The notes beneath the pieces are model-generated. The model made no database searches and was not told where the DNA came from. It worked only from the letters and a program-made list of their open reading frames with translations. Below are positions 1-31,400 of a stretch of DNA of 64,000 nt, in pieces (within the stretch, counting starts at the first letter, position 1; each line of letters starts with the position of its first letter). The translations under genes and the position numbers were made by a program. The DNA is from Theristus sp. LFF4_11. Its lineage: Eukaryota > Nematoda > Chromadorea > Monhysterida > Xyalidae. Where the stretch lies: the NCBI GenBank assembly GCA_030248135.1, contig JASANC010004505.1, forward strand, positions 1 through 64,000, in the 5' to 3' direction.

Positions 1-510
1 AATTTAACAACAGAATCGTGTCATAGACATCCAAATCACCATCAAGGTTTGTCGTCCGGCAGCGACTGGATGGACTTTTACGCGAAACTGGCGAGTCACT
101 GCAGAAAAACTTTCAGATTGCTCCCACCAATCTCCCACCAACCTACCAAGAGCACTCCAGACTCGTTGTTCTGCTGTCCACTTAACCATGACGAAACTGC
201 AGAAAACTGAAATTGAAACACTGTTTTTATTCAAACCGCAGAAAAAACTTTTCAAAAGAAACAAAATTAACAGACAGAGCAACACAGAAAACAAAAAATC
301 AACTGAACAATTCTTTCTGTCGCAGTCGCATGGCTGCTGACTCGAGTCCGTTGTGAAACACTCAGAATTTCGCTCGAGGCTCCAAATGCAATTCAAAGTG
401 TGAGACTTTTCCACACTGAGCGCACGATTTGAACTATCACGGGCATCCAAAGACTAACTTGTCACCTTCCGCCAACAGTTTCAAGTAAAATGAATCACGC
501 ATCTTGATAC
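1..510 (-). repeat. Truncated inverted copy of the mariner-like element
   Basis: The reverse complement matches 1012-1490 closely, including the start MVKWTAEQRVW and the blocks ...QSESFSAVTRQF...AAAGRQT. This looks like the N-terminal helix-turn-helix of a mariner/Tc-type transposase (DUF4817-like). No DDE catalytic part is visible, so it is a dead fragment running off the left edge. Confidence 0.7.
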
Positions 511-544
511 GAGGGTTGCCATGTGCAACCGAAATCATAAATAA

Positions 545-692
545 ACGGCGCAAAAATATGACTCTTATGTACTTGTATCCGTGTGTACCACATCAGATAC
601 TTGAAAAGCGTTGTCGAGCCAAGTCTTTCACTGCTTACACAAGGCCATATTCCTCCTTTTATATGCGTCTCACGCATTTTTAGATAATTGTA
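545..692. repeat. Repeat family A, single arm
   Basis: About 140 bp containing CTTGTATCCGTGTGTACCAC and ending CGCATTTTTAGATAAT. The same sequence forms the two inverted arms at 10322-10500 and 11213-11354, so this is a solo arm of that element. Confidence 0.75.
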
Positions 693-790
693 TTAACTCT
701 CAAAGGCAATCATATTATCATCTCGGTTAAAAGATGAACTAATCTAACACTAATCATAATTTATTAACAATTTGCAAAAATCTTTCTATG

Positions 791-1703
791 TACAGGGTGG
801 GCCAAAAAAAAGGTTCCATTTTCAAACTGCTGTCACTGGCTGGTGTTTTAATATTATAAGCTGAAATTTTCAGCACTGATAAAACATGCGTTGCCATTTT
901 ACTGACAAAAATTTTTTTTCGATATATAATTCCTAGCGCTCACAGTGGCAGATTTTCTAAAAAGCTTGAAAAATCAACAAATTGACTGAAATGAGTGCAA
1001 GAAAAAATTAGTATCAAGATGCGTGATTCAATTTTGAAACTATTGCGAAGGTGACAAATTGGTCTTTTTGGATACCCGTGATAGTTCAAATCATGCGCTC
1101 AGAGTGGAAAGGTCTCACACTTGAATTGCATTTGAGCACCTCGAGTGAAATTCTGATGTTTCACAACGGACTCGAGTCAGCAGCCATGCGACTGCGACAG
1201 AAAGAATTGTTCAGTTGATTTTTTGTTTTCTGTGTTGCTCTGTCTGTTAATTTGTTTCTTTTGAAAGTTTTTCTGCGGTTTGAATAAAACAGTGTTTCAG
1301 TTTCAGTTTTCTGCAGTTTCGTCATGGTTAAGTGGACAGCAGAACAACGGGTCTGGTGTGCTCTCTGGTGGGAGCAATCTGAAAGTTTTTCTGCAGTGAC
1401 TCGCCAGTTTCGCGTAAAATGCCATCCAGCCGCTGCCGGACGACAAACCTTGATGATGATTTGGATGTCTATGAGCAATGATTCGTTGTTAAATTCTTGG
1501 TTAAAAATCCGTTTTTTTGAAAATTTGGGAATTTTTAAACATTGTGCTGTAAAACTAAATCTACTTGACCAAACTAAAAAAAAATTTTGTCAGAAAAATG
1601 GCATCACATGTTTTACCACTGCTGAAAATTTCAGCCCATAATATTGAAATACCAGCCAGTGACAGCAGTTTGAAAATGGAACCTTTTTTTGGCCCACCCT
1701 GTA
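791..1703. mobile_element. Non-autonomous mariner-like element with long TIRs
   Basis: Ends are TACAGGGTGGGCC and GGCCCACCCTGTA, including TA target sites. The left about 140 bp are the reverse complement of the right about 140 bp with few mismatches. The inside carries, on the + strand from 1324, a frame starting MVKWTAEQRVW like a mariner-type transposase HTH, then degenerates with no DDE core. The right end lies only 24 bp before the splice acceptor of the exon at 1727. Confidence 0.85.
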
Positions 1704-1726
1704 TTCAATGAATTTTGCAATTGCAG

Positions 1727-19833
<18,107 letters not shown>

Positions 19834-21038
19834 AACAGCATGTGTGCCGAACCGTTTCTGTGTACATATAAACTGACACGCTTTTTTGTCCGAAACGAAG
19901 AACGTACATATTGGTTTAGAATGCTTCCTCTTCCTTCGGATATAATTTACTTTTTCAGCAGTTCTGTTTTTTTTGTCATGAACTTTGCTACATGGTGCCT
20001 ATACAATGTGTTTTTGGAGAGAATTCATTGATCGTTTTTGAATACCGTATATCATCATATTATTTGTCAGATCATTATCAGACACCAGCTATGATGCTTC
20101 ACGATTTGTATTCGCAGTTTTTCCCCAAAATCGTCGCTCGGGGTCGGTTTTTGGCAAAAAAATCAACCAACAGAATGAGCACTCAGTTATAAGTTGCCCA
20201 TAAGTTTACGTTTCCTTCCTTTGTTGTGCATTTGAATGTAGAGCGACTCGAAAATGACCATCATTTTTCTTTGGATGATTATTTTGTAACAAAACTAAGA
20301 AATAAAGAATCGTTCAAAAATCAGAACGACGACTAGAATCATTTTGCAATTCGTTTGACAAAAAAAAACATAAATGTGGGTTCAACACAAAATTGGACCG
20401 CAACATGGTGCTAAAAACTTGTATTTTCTCCTAATTTTTATTGAACTCGGTGTTTCGTATTTCGCTGTATTTTGTTTTGATGGTGATTCGATGTGTAAAA
20501 TTTTGTCAGATTCATCTTTGATTGACGTATTTGTTGCAAAAAGATTTTTTACAACATTGATTCTTTAAATGAATTTCGTTTATTGGCCAAAAACCTGTTG
20601 CATATTGAAAAGACAATAAAAATAATTCAAACTTTATTTACCATATGGTATGTGTCAAAATAATGCAAACATGTCACAGACTTCACGGCAAACATTAATT
20701 AAAACAAATTTTGCAGATAATGACATTCATCATGACAGAAAGAATATTCACAGTTCCGATCGCACACTCTGTACATGACTACAAACAGCTTGCACACACG
20801 ACAGACACAAATTTGGAATTCAAAAATGAGCTAAAAAGAACTGCAGCTGATTATACAAGGAACAACATGATTTAGCGATAAAGGTTTGTTATCTGATAGA
20901 TCTTAGATTGACAAGGAAACGTGAGACTCCGCAGAAAAAATTAAATCTATCCAAGAAAACTAGTCATTTGTCCCGCAAGCACGGGTCAACTGACCAGATC
21001 AATGTGTGTCTCCGTGACGCATGCACAGCTACATACAG

Positions 21039-21304
21039 TACCGTAAAGTCTTGCATATAAGGTCTCCTTATATAAATTTGAAAATCAAAAATTTCTGAAA
21101 AAAGTGGAATTTTGTGTGACAACCTTATAAGTGGGAGGAGGTCTTATAACGCGAAGATTAGGAATTTCGGGCCTTATAAACGGGGTGGGATTTTGACCGA
21201 ATCAAAAATTTGAATTTTTTGGTTTCCCGCCGTGTGACACTCCGCCCACTTTTGGGTGGGGGTCTTATAAGTGGGAGGAACCTTATATGCAAGACTTTAC
21301 GGTA
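21039..21304. repeat. Hairpin MITE family C, copy 1
   Basis: Begins TACCGTAAAGTCTTGCATA and ends TATGCAAGACTTTACGGTA, perfect terminal inverted repeats of about 25 bp with TA at each end. The inside repeats CTTATAAGTGGGAGGA in both orientations. Copies at 22568-22833 and 36306-36572. Confidence 0.93.
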
Positions 21305-21761
21305 TGTACACAAACCTTTATTCTTCAACTTGCTATTAGTAAAGGCTTTCATTCGGAATAAATAGTTGAGTTGTTATTGACTTTCCACGTCATGCAAATC
21401 ACATGTGTTCCATATGTCATCGTTCAAAAGCGTCAGTTCAAAGTGTTTTGAGTTCGAACGAAAGTTTTAGTGTTGCGGTGGTCAAGAAATCTGAACGCGC
21501 ATTCAGTGAGATCTTGCTGGCATTCAGTTCGTCCGCACGTGATCACCAGCCATTCGGAAGACATCTGCATTGGAAATAAAATCAATTTGCATGTGAAGCT
21601 AAACAATACCCGTTTTGCAAACTAAACAGCACTGTTTTTCATGGTCTTTGCCGATAAAACACACTACTTTTTTATTCTTTGAGTTGACGATTTACCAAAT
21701 AAGTACAAAAAACGTGTGGTCACTTGTTTAGTAGCAACTTTAGTAGCAACAGCAAGTTTAG

Positions 21762-22030
21762 TGGGGAATAATGGCCGAGTAAACATGACCGCTCTTTTCA
21801 GGGTGCAAGGAGCGCGCGAAATGTGAATGAAAGAAAATCGACGTTCAAAACCCAATTGCGTGCCAAATTTAATGTGTTTTTCAAATCAATTGATTCTTCA
21901 AGCTGATCTGTTCTTTTTCCCCTTGCACAGACGACTGGGAATCATCTTCGCATTTTTGAAAAAGACAACTCCTAGTCTGCAACTTATCCCCCGCCTTGAT
22001 GTAGAATATCAGGACTGCCTTATTTAATGT
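21762..22030 (+). repeat. MITE family B, copy 3
   Basis: Contains ATAATGGCCGAGTAAACATG at the left, TTTTCAGGGTGCAAGGAGCG in the middle and AGGACTGCCTTATTTAA at the right. It directly abuts the 3' end of the Myb-like coding sequence (stop at 22040), so it probably lies in its 3' UTR. Confidence 0.82.
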
Positions 22031-22039
22031 AGCATTGTC

Positions 22040-25000
22040 TTAGCAAGGTTTTCTGGTCCCATCAGACTTCCAAATGAAATCAGCGCAATATTCCGAAATC
22101 TCCCGAGCCTGACAAAAAGGAAAAGAAAACAAAAACAAACAAAAAACCACCTCACCGAAGGCGGCGGTTCGAGTGGCTCAACGAATGGCCGAAAATTGGC
22201 GTCCAGTGGACCGGAAGCGGATAATGATGACTGATGTGTGGACAGCAACGGGGCATTATGATTGTCAGCAACATTGACAACGGCGTCCGCTGGTGTCGGA
22301 GTGTTGTTGTTGGAAGCAACGAAACTAGCGGTGACGCCAAATGCTCTCGCGTTCGTACCCGCCGTGGCGCCAGCAGCATTATCGGGCACGACAATTGGTC
22401 GTGTGCTCAATTGAACGGGTACATCAGCCACGGCTGCACTGGCGAACGGCGACAAACGCCCGAATCGGTCGGCCTCGTTTTCGCCCGGCGCAAGTTTCGA
22501 CTGAAAATCGTTTAAGTTTCTGTAAAAAATGAATTTAGTAAAATTTAAAAAATCACAAATGACAGACACCCGTAAAGTCTTGCATATCAGGTCTCCTTAT
22601 ATAAATTGGAAAATCAAAAATTTCTGAAAAAAGGGAAATTTTGTGTGACAACCTTATTAGTGGGAGGAGGTCTTATAAAGCATAGATTAGGAAGTCCGGG
22701 TTTAATAAACGGGGTGGGATTTCGACCAAGACCAAATTTTAAATTTTTTGGTTTCCCGCCGTGTGCCACTCCGCCTACTTTTGGGTGGGGGTCTTATAAG
22801 TGGGAGGAACCTCATATGCAAGACTTTACGGTAATCCGTTCAGTTTGGTCTGGTTACCACTGCACTGAAAAGGTGCAAAGGTCGAAAGCACAGCAAGGTG
22901 TACGAAATTCGCAACGCTATGCGTTGTGCGTTCGCGTGTTCTAAACACATTTTTTAGAGCTTTAATGTACGAGAAAAATTCGCAGCTACAGTTAGTTCTG
23001 CAGTGAATGGACGGCTTATATGTTTTCCAGACCAAAAAAAACCGAAACAAAACTGCCGAATTCAATGCAAACCGGTGTCAAACTGAAGTCGGGCATGCGC
23101 TCCGAAGCATCGCACGAATGTTCTTGTCGGAATATCTCCCGGATGTCCTCGGCCAACTGGTGCGGGGTGCTGTCGTTCTGAACAGAAAGAAGAATCATGA
23201 ATACTGAGAACACGATTCCAGAATACTCCACATCACGCTTGGCGACCTGCCCCTCGAGTTGTCCCATCCATCCATCCATCCATTTTATTTCGCGAAAAAG
23301 CAGGAAACTCCCGGCGAAAATAAAAATAGTGGCAACACCATACTCGTCGTTTCGGGCCGCACTTTTCATTTCCGGGACACGGACGATAACGGCACGGGTC
23401 CCGGGGCGGACAGGACGCCCGGACACTATGTACAGGGTGATCGCTAGAAATTTATGCACTGAGAACGGCAATAAATCATCAGAATTTCAATAACGAGTTT
23501 CCAGTAACATCCGTATTAGTGTATGGCTCTCTGCATTTCATGCCGTCTTAACAGTTTTAGCGGAGCATCCCGCATTCCTGCGAAATGAAATGAATGAATG
23601 AGTAAAAAAACGACTGTATCCAGTGACCAGCAGCGAGGTCGGCTCGATGTGCCCGCGTCGTCGGTTGACAGCAGCCAGCGCTCGTTTGAACGGTGTCGGC
23701 GTGCGAGGCAGCATCTGTTTTTTAGCTGGACTGCGCATCAGAAAGTGCTGGTGCGGGCGATTGGTGGCGCTGCCGACGTTAGCTCTGAAAGGAATACTGT
23801 CGCTTGGGACGTTTCGTGAAATCACCACACGTACACCCGTGGGATGTTTTTTTTGAATTTTTTTTTGACTGACTGACAACACGGACGGGCAATACGATTA
23901 GCGCGTTTACATGTAGGTCAACTAAAAATTTTCTGTGAGTAAATCTACCTCTGTTGTTTTCCCAGTACTGCGTAGTTCGAAATCATGTTTATTCATACGC
24001 TTAGAAAAATTGATTGGGTAGTTCAACCGAAAAAACGAAGTTCAACATTGTTTTTCGTTGCGCTGTCCAAAACTCTTATGTTAGAAGTTTTCGCTGCAAT
24101 GAATTGTGCTGATTAGGTGTCTCATAAATTCACCAAATCAAACCTTCCACTGTTGGCGGTCGATTTCGACGGAAACGTGCGATTGACCATTGACTGCAGC
24201 AGATCGGGTTGTTGAGCAGACGGCGGCACCGACAGTCGAATCGGAGTCGAGGTCGCGTTTGGCGCCATGGGGTGCGGCGAATTGAAAGTGTGACGATGAT
24301 TTGTAGACGATGATGACGGCACGTTCGCGGCAGCCAGCGGACGCCTTTCGATCGGTGGCGTCTCGGTCGCTTCGGTTTTTACGGTGCTCTCGATGGTGGT
24401 CATCGACGATTGAAACAAACTGCCGACGAAATTGTGACGCACTCGTTTGGCGGACTGAAATTATTATTGTATTAGTTTGGCTTAGAAACTCAAAAAGTTG
24501 GCAAGGCCTGCCAAGCTATTTGTTGCTGTGGATCAGCGGTTCGGAAAAAAAGCGCGACGCGCCGTCACATTCGCCGATCGATCGATTTGAATCGGCGGTT
24601 TGTTTTCAGTTTTGTCAAAAAAAAACAATATTCATCACGTAAAAGTGCACCCATAACGGTTGCTTTTGAAAAGACAGTTTTCTTGCGCATGCTCTTTTTC
24701 GTAGCTTGTTCCGTGCCATCCTCTGCTTCATGCCCATTTTCTTGCCATTCTGTTTTTTTTGTGCCAAACCATTTGTTTTTCACCTCAGTGTGGTACACCG
24801 GTTAAGGGCATGGAAACGAAAATGGGTATGAAGAAGGGCATGACATGCAAAATGGCTAAGAATTTTTAAGAATGCAAAACGAATTGTCAAAATGCTTGTT
24901 TTCACTCACCCTTGGCGTCGTCGACAACGGCGCTGACTCAGGAGAGCCGATTTCAAGCATGCCATTTGGCGCCAGTTTTGTCAAACTGCTCCCGGAGAAA

Positions 25001-28000
25001 CGAAAGTCTGCAACAAAAAATGATCAGCGCAAGGTAGTTTAAGTGCCGTTTCAAGACGGTGCGACGATACCTTGCGCTCCGTCGGGATTCGACAGCGTCA
25101 GTGGACGACCGGTGACGACACGCTGCGGTGTGCCACTTTGTGCGAGCACTGCATTCACATCCAGCTGCTCCCCTGACGCGGAGAGGCAACTCGAGAAACT
25201 CGCGTTTGAGTCGCTGAAAGATTTATTCGGTTATTTATGCTATTTTAGAACGGGAATTTGTATCTGCTTTATGCTATCACTGTGTTATTAAACACTGAGA
25301 CGTCGCCTTCATGGCGCAGCTGAACGCTCTCCGCCTGCAACGCAAGAGGTGTCAGGTTCGATTACCGCCGTGGACGCAACACACTCTTGCCAGTGTAGCT
25401 CTCTTCACTAAATTTACACAGTTTTATCAGCAACAGAAACTTCCCGATTCTCTTTCTTTCGGGGATCTTAGCCGCCGAAATCGAGAGAGTTGGGGGCCAA
25501 ACGCATTGGTGTGCCCCATGATGACAGAGTGGGGTTTCAATTCAACACAAATTTTAAAAAAATTCTACCTTGTGCTGGCGATCGCATTACACCAGTACCC
25601 GACAGGCGCGCTGTCACCGCTGTGCGCTGCACTGGTCGAACTCAACACTTGCGTGTGTGTGAGCTGAAAAAAAGCGAGTAAAACAGATAGAGAAGTTTTG
25701 AAGAGTGGATCTGGGTAATTCACAATGCTTTCACTTTTCTTCTTGGCTCTTATGACACACCGGGTAGAAAAATTATCCCAGTAAAAAACTCTGAACTAAT
25801 TTGACCACAAATCGGATGTGGACTGGAAGTCCCGTGCTCACGACCGTTTGCTTTGCGGAAGTTACATCGACCAATAAACACTCATCGCCATCAATCAGTG
25901 CGCAGTCACCCAATTAACAATCGACACATGAGACATGACCAAATTATAGCCAAAAATAGCAATCACAGCTGCCGAGAAGTGCGCTTTCGACAAAAGTAAG
26001 ACAGATAAAATAAACCACACTGATGGATTTATTATTTGTTAACCACACCCTGATTCGGCGCATCTGCACGTGTGCGCGAAATCCACAAGAAAAAAGGCCA
26101 CATCTCCTCGGCTGTGTGCTGCTTTGGTTGTTGGCTGATTTGATTGAAGGTACCACATGTACCACATGTGCACCCTAAAGTACAGGACAGGAGGAAGATA
26201 ACGAATATTTACAATGGGGACAGAGAAGAACATGCCCTGCGACGACACGACAGATGTTGTGAAAAATGAACGTTCACTATTATGAATGAGCACACACGGA
26301 ATGAAAACGTCACTGTGACGGGGGGAGGGGGGGGGGTGGAGGTCATGCGGGATCGAAATACGTAATCGTAAAAGCCGAAATGTGCCCCCTTCTCCTCCAT
26401 TGACATTCCATCACCCCTCTCTTGTTTCTTTATTGCGCTGCTTCACGATATCACTTCATCGAGATTTTTATGTTTTTTTTCAGTCGTGTGTTTTGTTTTC
26501 CAGGGTCACTCCCATACCCTTCCCCCAATCGGAGTGCAATACATGTGTAAATCGAGCTTTTTTAGTCCCCGTGGTCTCGATGCGGTAACCGGAGGGCAAA
26601 ATCGCCTTTGAAGGGCAGTTTTTTTAGAGTAGAAATGCAAATACGTGCTAACCGTGTCCAGCTTCAACGGCATGAAAAAAATGTGTGTTTTTTCAGGGGC
26701 TCTTCTATCGGTATTTGCTAAAAGTATCAAGCCAACGGAATTCAAGTGTAAAAAACACAAATTTTCAAAACGAATGCTTTTTAGGATGCAGATTTTGCAA
26801 AAAACAGCATGCCCGATGCTTTATATGCAGCAAGTGAAGTAACCCCCGCAAATCATCCTTGACAACCAACCACCCTTGGTAAAGAACAGACTACAGCGCA
26901 AACGGTGCCATTATTTTTCCACAAATAAAAATTCAAGATTGCTTCACGTTTCCCGATGATGCTATCTCATTTTTCACACACACAGCAATTTTCACAATTG
27001 AGAGAATGTGTCTTTATTTTTGTGTTACCATTGTGCGAAAAAAAGGAAAATGAAAAAAAGAAAGAAATCCGTCAGAGGGACAATTTTTCGTTGTGGATGT
27101 TTCAAAATTCACTGGTTAAATTTTCTGCCATCACTATTGCACAATGCCACAATAAATAATGGGTAAAAAATAACAGGGGCACACTTGGGGAAGTTTTTTT
27201 GCACCCAAACCCGCACTCCCTGGGGATAATTCTCGGCTCTTCTGCCACCTACGCTGATTGCTTTTTTGACAACGATTACACAACGAACTACGGTTGTTGT
27301 TGCTGTTCATTATTGATTTCAGCGTTGCCGATTGCGCTTAAATTTGCGTAAACTTGTTCATTGTTCTTCGAGAAAAAAAAACGAGTTTTTCGACGATTGC
27401 AGGAACAAATAATAAAAATAAAACACAAAAAGCGAACAAAGCAACAACCATATTTCGTGAGATGAGATATCGGGAATGTGCCCACTTGATGGCTTTTCTG
27501 TTTACGACTATTGTTCTGTTCTGTTTGATCCGCTTGATTGTTGTATTGTCGGCATTGTGCGTTTGTTCTACTGTTTCTGTTCTGTTCTGTTCTCCCGGTT
27601 TACCGTTTCGCAATTTGGTGAACATGCCGCTTCATTATAGGGAGTGGTGCAGTGTAAAAAGTGAAAATTACAACAGAGGTCGCAGTTTTTTTCTCACACA
27701 AAACAGATTACAATCTCAAAACGCTAATAATCAAATTAAACGTTCTTTTTTCATCAAACCCGAAAATCTTTTTTTTGTGGCAAACTCATGATTTCACAAC
27801 CAAGCGTCTGAAAGATCAAACATCTGCGCTGCTGAGGTAAATCGGTTGATGAGTGAACGAAAAGAAAAAAATCTTCAAAATAAATGTTGTACGCAATAGC
27901 ACTCAAGGTCATGTTTAAGTTCAGCAGCCAAAAACAAAAAATATTGACTCGCGTAACAAAGAAAAATCTAGAAAATTAACGTGTGTAAATTGAGCTCAGT

Positions 28001-28480
28001 TCCGCATGGAAAACGACTTTTTACGCACAGGGTCACACGGGCGGTGCATAAAGTATGTAAACAAAAACGCATAAGATAACGAGAAAAAAAACTTTAGTCA
28101 ATTAAACGCCACGCGGGATGCTTTTTAGACTGTCAGATACAAAAAAGTTACAAGGAAGGATTTAGCGCAAAAAACCTACGTCTGAAACAAACCAGTTCGG
28201 TCCGGTGGCAAAAATTGCAAAAAAAAACTCATGTTGGCAGGAAAATTGTTGTTGAAAAATTTCGCAACTTTTTTTCAGCAAATAATACCTGGTCCGTTTG
28301 AATTGGCGCCGCCGATTGGGACAAAATGCTTGTGCCGAGACCGGAATCGTGACCGCTGGGGACATCGGAAAAGTTCGACAGAAAATTTTGACCACCGTGA
28401 TAATGCTCGCGTTTGTTCGGCAGAAAATCAAAGTGGGAATAGACGGGCGACGGTAGCGGTGGCTGTGAGGAGCGCTTCAT
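22040..28480 (-). CDS. Myb: Myb-type protein: C-terminal (Cmyb_C-like) module, no DNA-binding repeats found
   Basis: Nine minus-strand exons close in frame to 504 aa: 28480-28289, 25663-25569, 25213-25071, 25007-24910, 24454-24144, 23784-23628, 23177-23073, 22500-22156, 22108-22040. The diagnostic part spans two exons: LPRTPTPFKRALAAV (23784-23628), then TPHQLAEDIREIFRQE (23177-23073). They match in order the RTPTPFK..A and LxEDIxxV/F..E blocks that end animal A/B/c-Myb and dock the LIN52/MuvB complex. The first exon is Ser/Pro-rich (MKRSSQPPLPSP). The start ATG at 28480 has an in-frame upstream stop, but a TTGAATAG acceptor-like site just before it could mean earlier exons. No W-rich Myb repeats are visible up to 31.6 kb. 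Introns hold MITE C and SINE G copies. Confidence 0.78.
22568..22833. repeat. Hairpin MITE family C, copy 2
   Basis: ACCCGTAAAGTCTTGCATAT at the left and TATGCAAGACTTTACGGTA at the right, with the same CTTATAAGTGGGAGGA core. It lies in the Myb-like gene intron 23072-22501. Confidence 0.92.
25305..25566 (+). mobile_element. tRNA-derived SINE family G, copy 1
   Basis: A tRNA-like head (TGGCGCAGCTGAACGC box A, CAGGTTCGATTACC box B) is followed by GCCAGTGTAGCTCTCT, TTCGGGGATCTTAGCCG and AGAGTGGGG-type sequence. The same order occurs at 60174-60540. It lies in the Myb-like gene intron 25568-25214. Confidence 0.72.
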
Positions 28481-31400
28481 TTGGTATGGCACTATTCAAT
28501 GCGACAGTGACGCCGATTTAAATAGAATAATTTAATTATTATGGAATAAATTATAAATACATATTGTTGATGGAATCTGTAACTTCAGTTGTTCATCGTT
28601 TCATAATTGTCATTCTTTCGGCGCCCCGTTACCCATCTGTTGACATTTTTTCCTAGGACGCTGAAAATCGCAACGAAATACTTGATTGTGTGTCAACTTT
28701 GCCACTAAAAACGGGCCGCATCTTTGCCACTGGTATAACTGCTAATAATCGCGCCTGCATGTATGCAACTTTGCCACAAACAATGCACGTCCTAAGGTGC
28801 AGCCGCAACTTTGCCACTACAGGGTGTTGCTTTCACGCAAGTCTGCTATTTCTGACAGCCGCATTAAAGAACACTGAAATAAACGGCTTTGTATTTGTTT
28901 TTATTCGTTTTACTTGTGGTCAGATGTTGTCATACGTTGTTATTGCACAATTCACTTGTATTGGCATTGGCAACAGACTTCTGTAGGTGACCTAAGGCTT
29001 CGCAAGCCTTTTATCAAAGAAAAAACAACCGAAACATACAGGCTTTAAGTAGTTCTGAGATGAGCGCAGGTGGCAGTGGGACCTTCTTCCTATTTCTAGT
29101 TACCAATTCCTCACTTCATTTCTTACAAACAATTTATTTCAGTGCTGTAAATTTCAACACCCTGTAGTGGCAAAGTTGCGATTATTAGCAGTTATACCAG
29201 TGGCAAAGATGCGGCCCCTTTCCAGTGGCAAAGTTGACCAAGTACCAATAGTTTCGTTTTCAGGTTCACAAAAAAAATTGACACGAAGCGTTACTGTGTT
29301 TCAGCGATGATACTCAAAATGAAGCAAAAAAATCGACATGTTCAAGTTTATAATCAACGAGATGACCAGCTTTGTTGTTCGATCTGCAGAACAAGAAAAA
29401 TAATCGAAATGTTTTGAATACAAAACCAAAAAAAATCAAATGCACCGGAAATCACCGTCGCAGCGCAAAAGTGGGGGAAACACATTCAACACAGACAGAA
29501 AAAAGAGAAAATCACGCAGTAGACACAAATTTTGCACTGCGCAACATTGAACTATCTTTCTGAACAACATTGAACAACACTATCTTTAAACGTGTCCAAA
29601 ATCAAGAACAGACGGGAAAAGAGAAAATTTTTCAAGGGTAAAATCGCCAATAGACCCGTGGTGCTGTTTGTTGGACGTGTGTCTATATGATCACTGTTGT
29701 CGTTGTGTTAACGTCGTCTCCACTTCGTGTGTCTTTTACAAGCAATATGTTGCGCTGCTATATGAACGTCTCCACACAATACGTACAACCATGAAGGTGG
29801 AAATTGTTGTTGTTTGATGATAACGGTGCGATTATCCAGTCTCTGTCCTCCTTTCTCCACATGACTGTTCATTTTGTGAGAAACGTTGGAAAAGTCTATC
29901 TGTTCTCCATGATTGAAATGCAAAACGTAAACCGGTGAAACTATTTGGTGATTTTAGAAAATCAATGAAACTTGTAGACTGCAGAGCAGACTGTTTACAA
30001 GGCCACCATATGACTTGAGCGAGCTATAAGTTCCGAAGGAAAACACATGCGCGCATAGAATTGAAATGCATTTTCGAAAAAGTGAAAAATGAGAGAACAG
30101 CCGGTAAAACATTTGCAATTGATTTCGACAGGTGCACATTGTGAGGAATAATCTTTAAAGGGGGTTATTGTGAAAAATCTAGACGAAAAAAGTACGAGCA
30201 TGATCACAATCGCACACCAACTTTGTACATTGTGGCACGGCTTTCAGCAAAGGAAACAGTGGCCCCAACCGGCTTGGTGCTGGTGAGCCGTGGTGACACT
30301 CGCATAAAAGCGAAGATCAACAATCAACAGCATGGAGAAAAAAACAAGGAACTCAATAAATTCGTGGAGTTGTGGCCACTGGTTTGCGCAATAATACTCG
30401 TTGAGTAACGATAAAGGATGTACTGTGCAAACGACTCAACAAATTGTCAAGTAACCGGTGTCACTCAACTTTCAACGTTTATCGTACAAAAGTAGTAATA
30501 CGATGCCGAAACATCAAAATAGGTAATACCCGTTAGTACAAAATATCCGCTTAATACAAAATAAATACACTCAACAAATCCGCTTCACTATTTTTTTCAA
30601 ATTTTTTGTGGACAGTTGAAAAACATTGATTTTCTCTTTGATTTCACGAGTGTGTGCAATCGCAAAATGCGGCATATGCCGATTGAAATATCAGCAGTCA
30701 ACACACAAACTCCTATGGTAAACCAAAACACTGAAAATTCCGCAAAGGCTGAAAACATATCCACAGAAACAAAAAAGCAGACAGCATATAAAATCGCCAA
30801 AAAATAAATATACGAGCAAACAAGAAATTCGGCAAAATAATATCGATAAAAAAGCAGCAAAGGGGGACCGAAAAGCAGGGGGTGTGCTTGTTCAAGAGCG
30901 GTCCGGTCACCCCGGTGCATTGCGTATGTGCAGTTCTGCACGCTGATTGGCCCGTTCACCCACCAGTTCTCCCGTGCAATACAGACGACGGGGTTTTTGG
31001 CGCGAAACGGGCTCCGTGCCAACACGCGCTCCAGCGATATTTCATCGATTTTTCTTCTGATTATTCCGAAAAGTTGTGAATGAAGATTGCGTGAGTGTTT
31101 CAGTTTGTTGTATCCGATACAAGTATGTCGTATGTGTACATTCAGTTCTGTTGTTTTTTCCTGCACATCTTGTATGCTGTGTGTGACGACAAAAAAAAAT
31201 AATCGTGCATTTTTTTAAAGATTACCAAATGGCGAGGTTATTGGGCAAAGGATTCTGAAGCAAAAAAATACCACAAAAGACACTAAACCAATGGGTGTCT
31301 TTGACGCCAACAAACGTCAGTTTCTCGCAGTTTCCTCGTTGGGTATAATGGTCGGCCGTTTGCACCAGCATGTGGTAACAGTGAAACTGGCCCTGCATCC

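Larger units (their letters stand above)
19834..22039. other. Intergenic region between convergent Cav1 and Myb-like genes
   Basis: AT-rich, probably the channel 3' UTR and spacer. An AATAAA is at about 20300. Contains MITE C (21039-21304) and MITE B (21762-22030). No further gene is supported. Confidence 0.7.

Noticed and set aside
22501..22519. Upstream acceptor for the Myb-like exon at 22519
   Set aside because: It would break phase with the exon ending 23073. The TTTTCAG acceptor giving a start at 22500 keeps phase 0.
30597..31166. 189-aa minus-strand frame with hydrophobic stretches
   Set aside because: Composition is that of AT-rich non-coding DNA read as Phe/Leu/Ile. No family motif and no exon partners.
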